A stretch of 20,985 nucleotides of DNA from Dentipellis sp. KUC8613 (lineage: Eukaryota > Basidiomycota > Agaricomycetes > Russulales > Hericiaceae). Under the pieces are notes generated by a model. It did no database searches. It was not told the DNA's origin and saw only the letters and a program-made list of their open reading frames with translations. Shown here in pieces: positions 19,371 through 20,985 of the stretch; position 1 is the stretch's first letter, and the number at the start of each line of letters is the position of its first letter. Location of the stretch: the NCBI GenBank assembly GCA_002286715.1, contig NSJX01000021.1, positions 429,083-450,067 on the forward strand, given 5' to 3'. The position numbers and the translations under genes are program-made.

Positions 19371-20985
19371 GAGGGCACGAGGACGGCACACACAGCACGT
19401 GAGGGTGGTGGAGAGGGCGGCAGGCAGTGCGAGGAGGGCGGCGGAGATGGCAACGGCGGCGCATAGAGGGCGGCGACGGCACATATGGCGCGTACGAACG
19501 GTACGCGAGGGCGGCGGAGACGGCGGTAGGCGGCAGCAGGTGGCGGCGGGCGGCGCGAGGAGGGCAGCGGAGACAGCAGCGGAGATGGTGGCGGACTGCG
19601 CGGAGAGGGCGAAGACGGCACGAGGAGGCGGCAGAGAGGGCGGCGGTGTGCGAACGAGGGCATGTCGGGCACGTGGACAGCGTGAGGGGGCGGCGGAGAG
19701 GGCGGAGAGGGTGGCGGTGGGTGTACGAGGGCGGCGGTGGGCGTACGAGAGCGGCGGAGAGGGCGGATGGCGCGTGGAAGGCACAAAGAGGGGGCGGAGA
19801 GGGTGGGTAGAGGGGCGTAGAGAAGCGGAGAGGGCAGCAGAGGGCAGCGGGGCACGTCGACGGCGCGTCGACGGCGCGTATGGGGCGGAGAGGGGCGGAG
19901 AGGGGGTGGAGAGGGGCAGAGAGGGTGGGGAGGGCATGAGGAGGCGGCCAAGGGCGTGTAGAGGCAGTGGAAGGCGCGTGGAGGCGGCGGACGGCGTGTA
20001 GATAGCGCGGGAAGGGCGAAGAGGGCGGCGGAGACGCGTGGAGGGCGCGTGCGGCCTGAAGAGGGTGTGTACGGCGCGTATGGCGCGTACGGTGCGTACG
20101 TACGCGCGTGAGGGCGGCGGAGAGGGCGGCAGGCGGCACGGAGAGGGCGGGGACGGCGCGAGGAGGCGCGGGGACAGCGCGTACGGCCCGAAGAGGGCGC
20201 GTACGGCGTGCGGAGGCCGCGCAGAGGCGGGCGGCAGGCGCATACGGCGCCCGGGGGGCGGCGGCGGGCGCGTGGAGGGCGTTGGAGGGCGGCGGAGGGC
20301 GTTGGAGGGCGGCGGAGGGCGGCAGGGAGGGCGCATAGGGCGCGTAGGGCACGGGGAGGGCGGGTCGAGGGCGCGGACGGCGCGGAGAGGGCGCGTACAG
20401 GGCGTGGAGGCGGCGGAGGCGGTGGTGACGGCGTATCGAGGGCGTGTAGGATACGTGGAGGCGGCGGTGATGGCGGAGACAGCGCGTAGAGGGCGGAGAC
20501 GGTGCGTAGGGCGCATCGCGGGCCCGAGGAGGTGTCAAAGAGGGTGGCGGACGGTGCGTAGGGCGCAAGCAGGTGGCGGATAGGGCGGAGAGGGCGCGGA
20601 CGGCGCGCGGACGGCGCGAAGAGGCGGCAAATAGGGCGGAGAGGGTGGCGGAGAGGGCGGAGAGGGCGCGTAGGGCGTGCGGACGGCGAAAAGGGCGGCG
20701 GTGGGCAAACAAGGGCGGCAGAGAGGGCGTGTGAGGCGCGTCGAGGGCGTGAGGAGGCGGCAGATAGGGCGTTGAGGGAGGCAATGGGTGAACGAGGGCG
20801 GCGGAGAGGGCGGACGGCGCATGGAGGGTGCAAAGACGCGGCGGAGAGGGCGGAGAGGGCGACGGTGGGCGATCCAGGACGGTGGTGGGCGATCCAGGAC
20901 GGCGGAGAGGGCACGCAGAGACGGCGAGGGGGTGCGAGGAGGCGGCAGTGGGGCGTGAGAGGGCGGTGGGACGGCATATCGCACA
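19371..20985. repeat. GC-rich GAGGGCGGCGGA-type repeat block
   Basis: The plus strand is made almost entirely of GAGGGCGGCGGA-like units with short local duplications: GGCGTTGGAGGGCGGCGGA twice at about 20278-20320, and TGGGCGATCCAGGACGG twice at about 20868-20905. The block runs off the window. Minus-strand frames up to 561 codons are open because stop codons cannot arise easily; they encode Pro/Ser/Arg/Ala repeats without a domain. I treat it as non-coding repeat DNA of the same general kind as the left blocks. Confidence 0.75.

Noticed and set aside
19292..20977. Minus-strand open frame of 561 codons, with others of 401 and 477 codons in the same block
   Set aside because: All frames are open together because the GC-only repeat rarely forms stop codons; products are Pro/Ser/Arg/Ala repeats with no domain or intron structure.

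Overview
The window looks like basidiomycete (probably Agaricomycete) nuclear DNA. Genes can only be read through many short introns (about 45-67 bp, GT...AG, often with a CTGAC/CTAAT-like branch site). It also carries a Kyakuja-Dileera-Zisupton (KDZ) transposase with a CxC2-type cysteine cluster and a TET/JBP-family dioxygenase, a combination known from mushroom-forming fungi. No bacterial features, rRNA, tRNA or CRISPR were seen. Layout from left to right: 1-650 and 1290-2470 are GC-rich low-complexity repeat blocks, separated by an AT-rich spacer that holds a truncated MITE-like copy (1000-1139). 2470-4376 has no convincing gene but contains a CT-rich tract and 29-bp tandem repeats. 4377-4754 (-) is an orphan Lys/Pro/Ala-rich exon. 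5018-6039 (-) is a five-exon gene with four FSDV repeats and one in-frame TGA. 6408-9456 (+) is a seven-exon gene for a 916-aa zinc-cluster, proline-rich and coiled-coil protein. 9896-10388 is a non-coding array of about 16 units at a near-constant 31-bp spacing. 10524-13865 (-) is a nine-exon gene for a 971-aa protein. 14439-15723 (+) is a four-exon gene for a 377-aa TET/JBP dioxygenase. 15861-18608 (+) is a six/seven-exon KDZ transposase. 18571-18924 holds two foldback MITEs. 19370-20985 is another GC-rich repeat block. The centre of interest is the compact cassette at about 9.9-18.6 kb. It has a KDZ transposase, a TET/JBP dioxygenase (a family that oxidises 5-methylcytosine or related bases) only 137 bp upstream of it, and a divergently transcribed third gene of unknown function with very basic and acidic tracts. 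A regular 31-bp array sits just outside the third gene. I infer a DNA transposon that carries its own DNA-modification-erasing enzyme, with the array as a candidate subterminal protein-binding region. The right end appears damaged: a MITE begins at the splice acceptor of the last transposase intron, so the transposase C-terminus is cut off. All exon models below were built by hand from splice signals and reading-frame continuity; the totals are divisible by three, but no transcripts were available.
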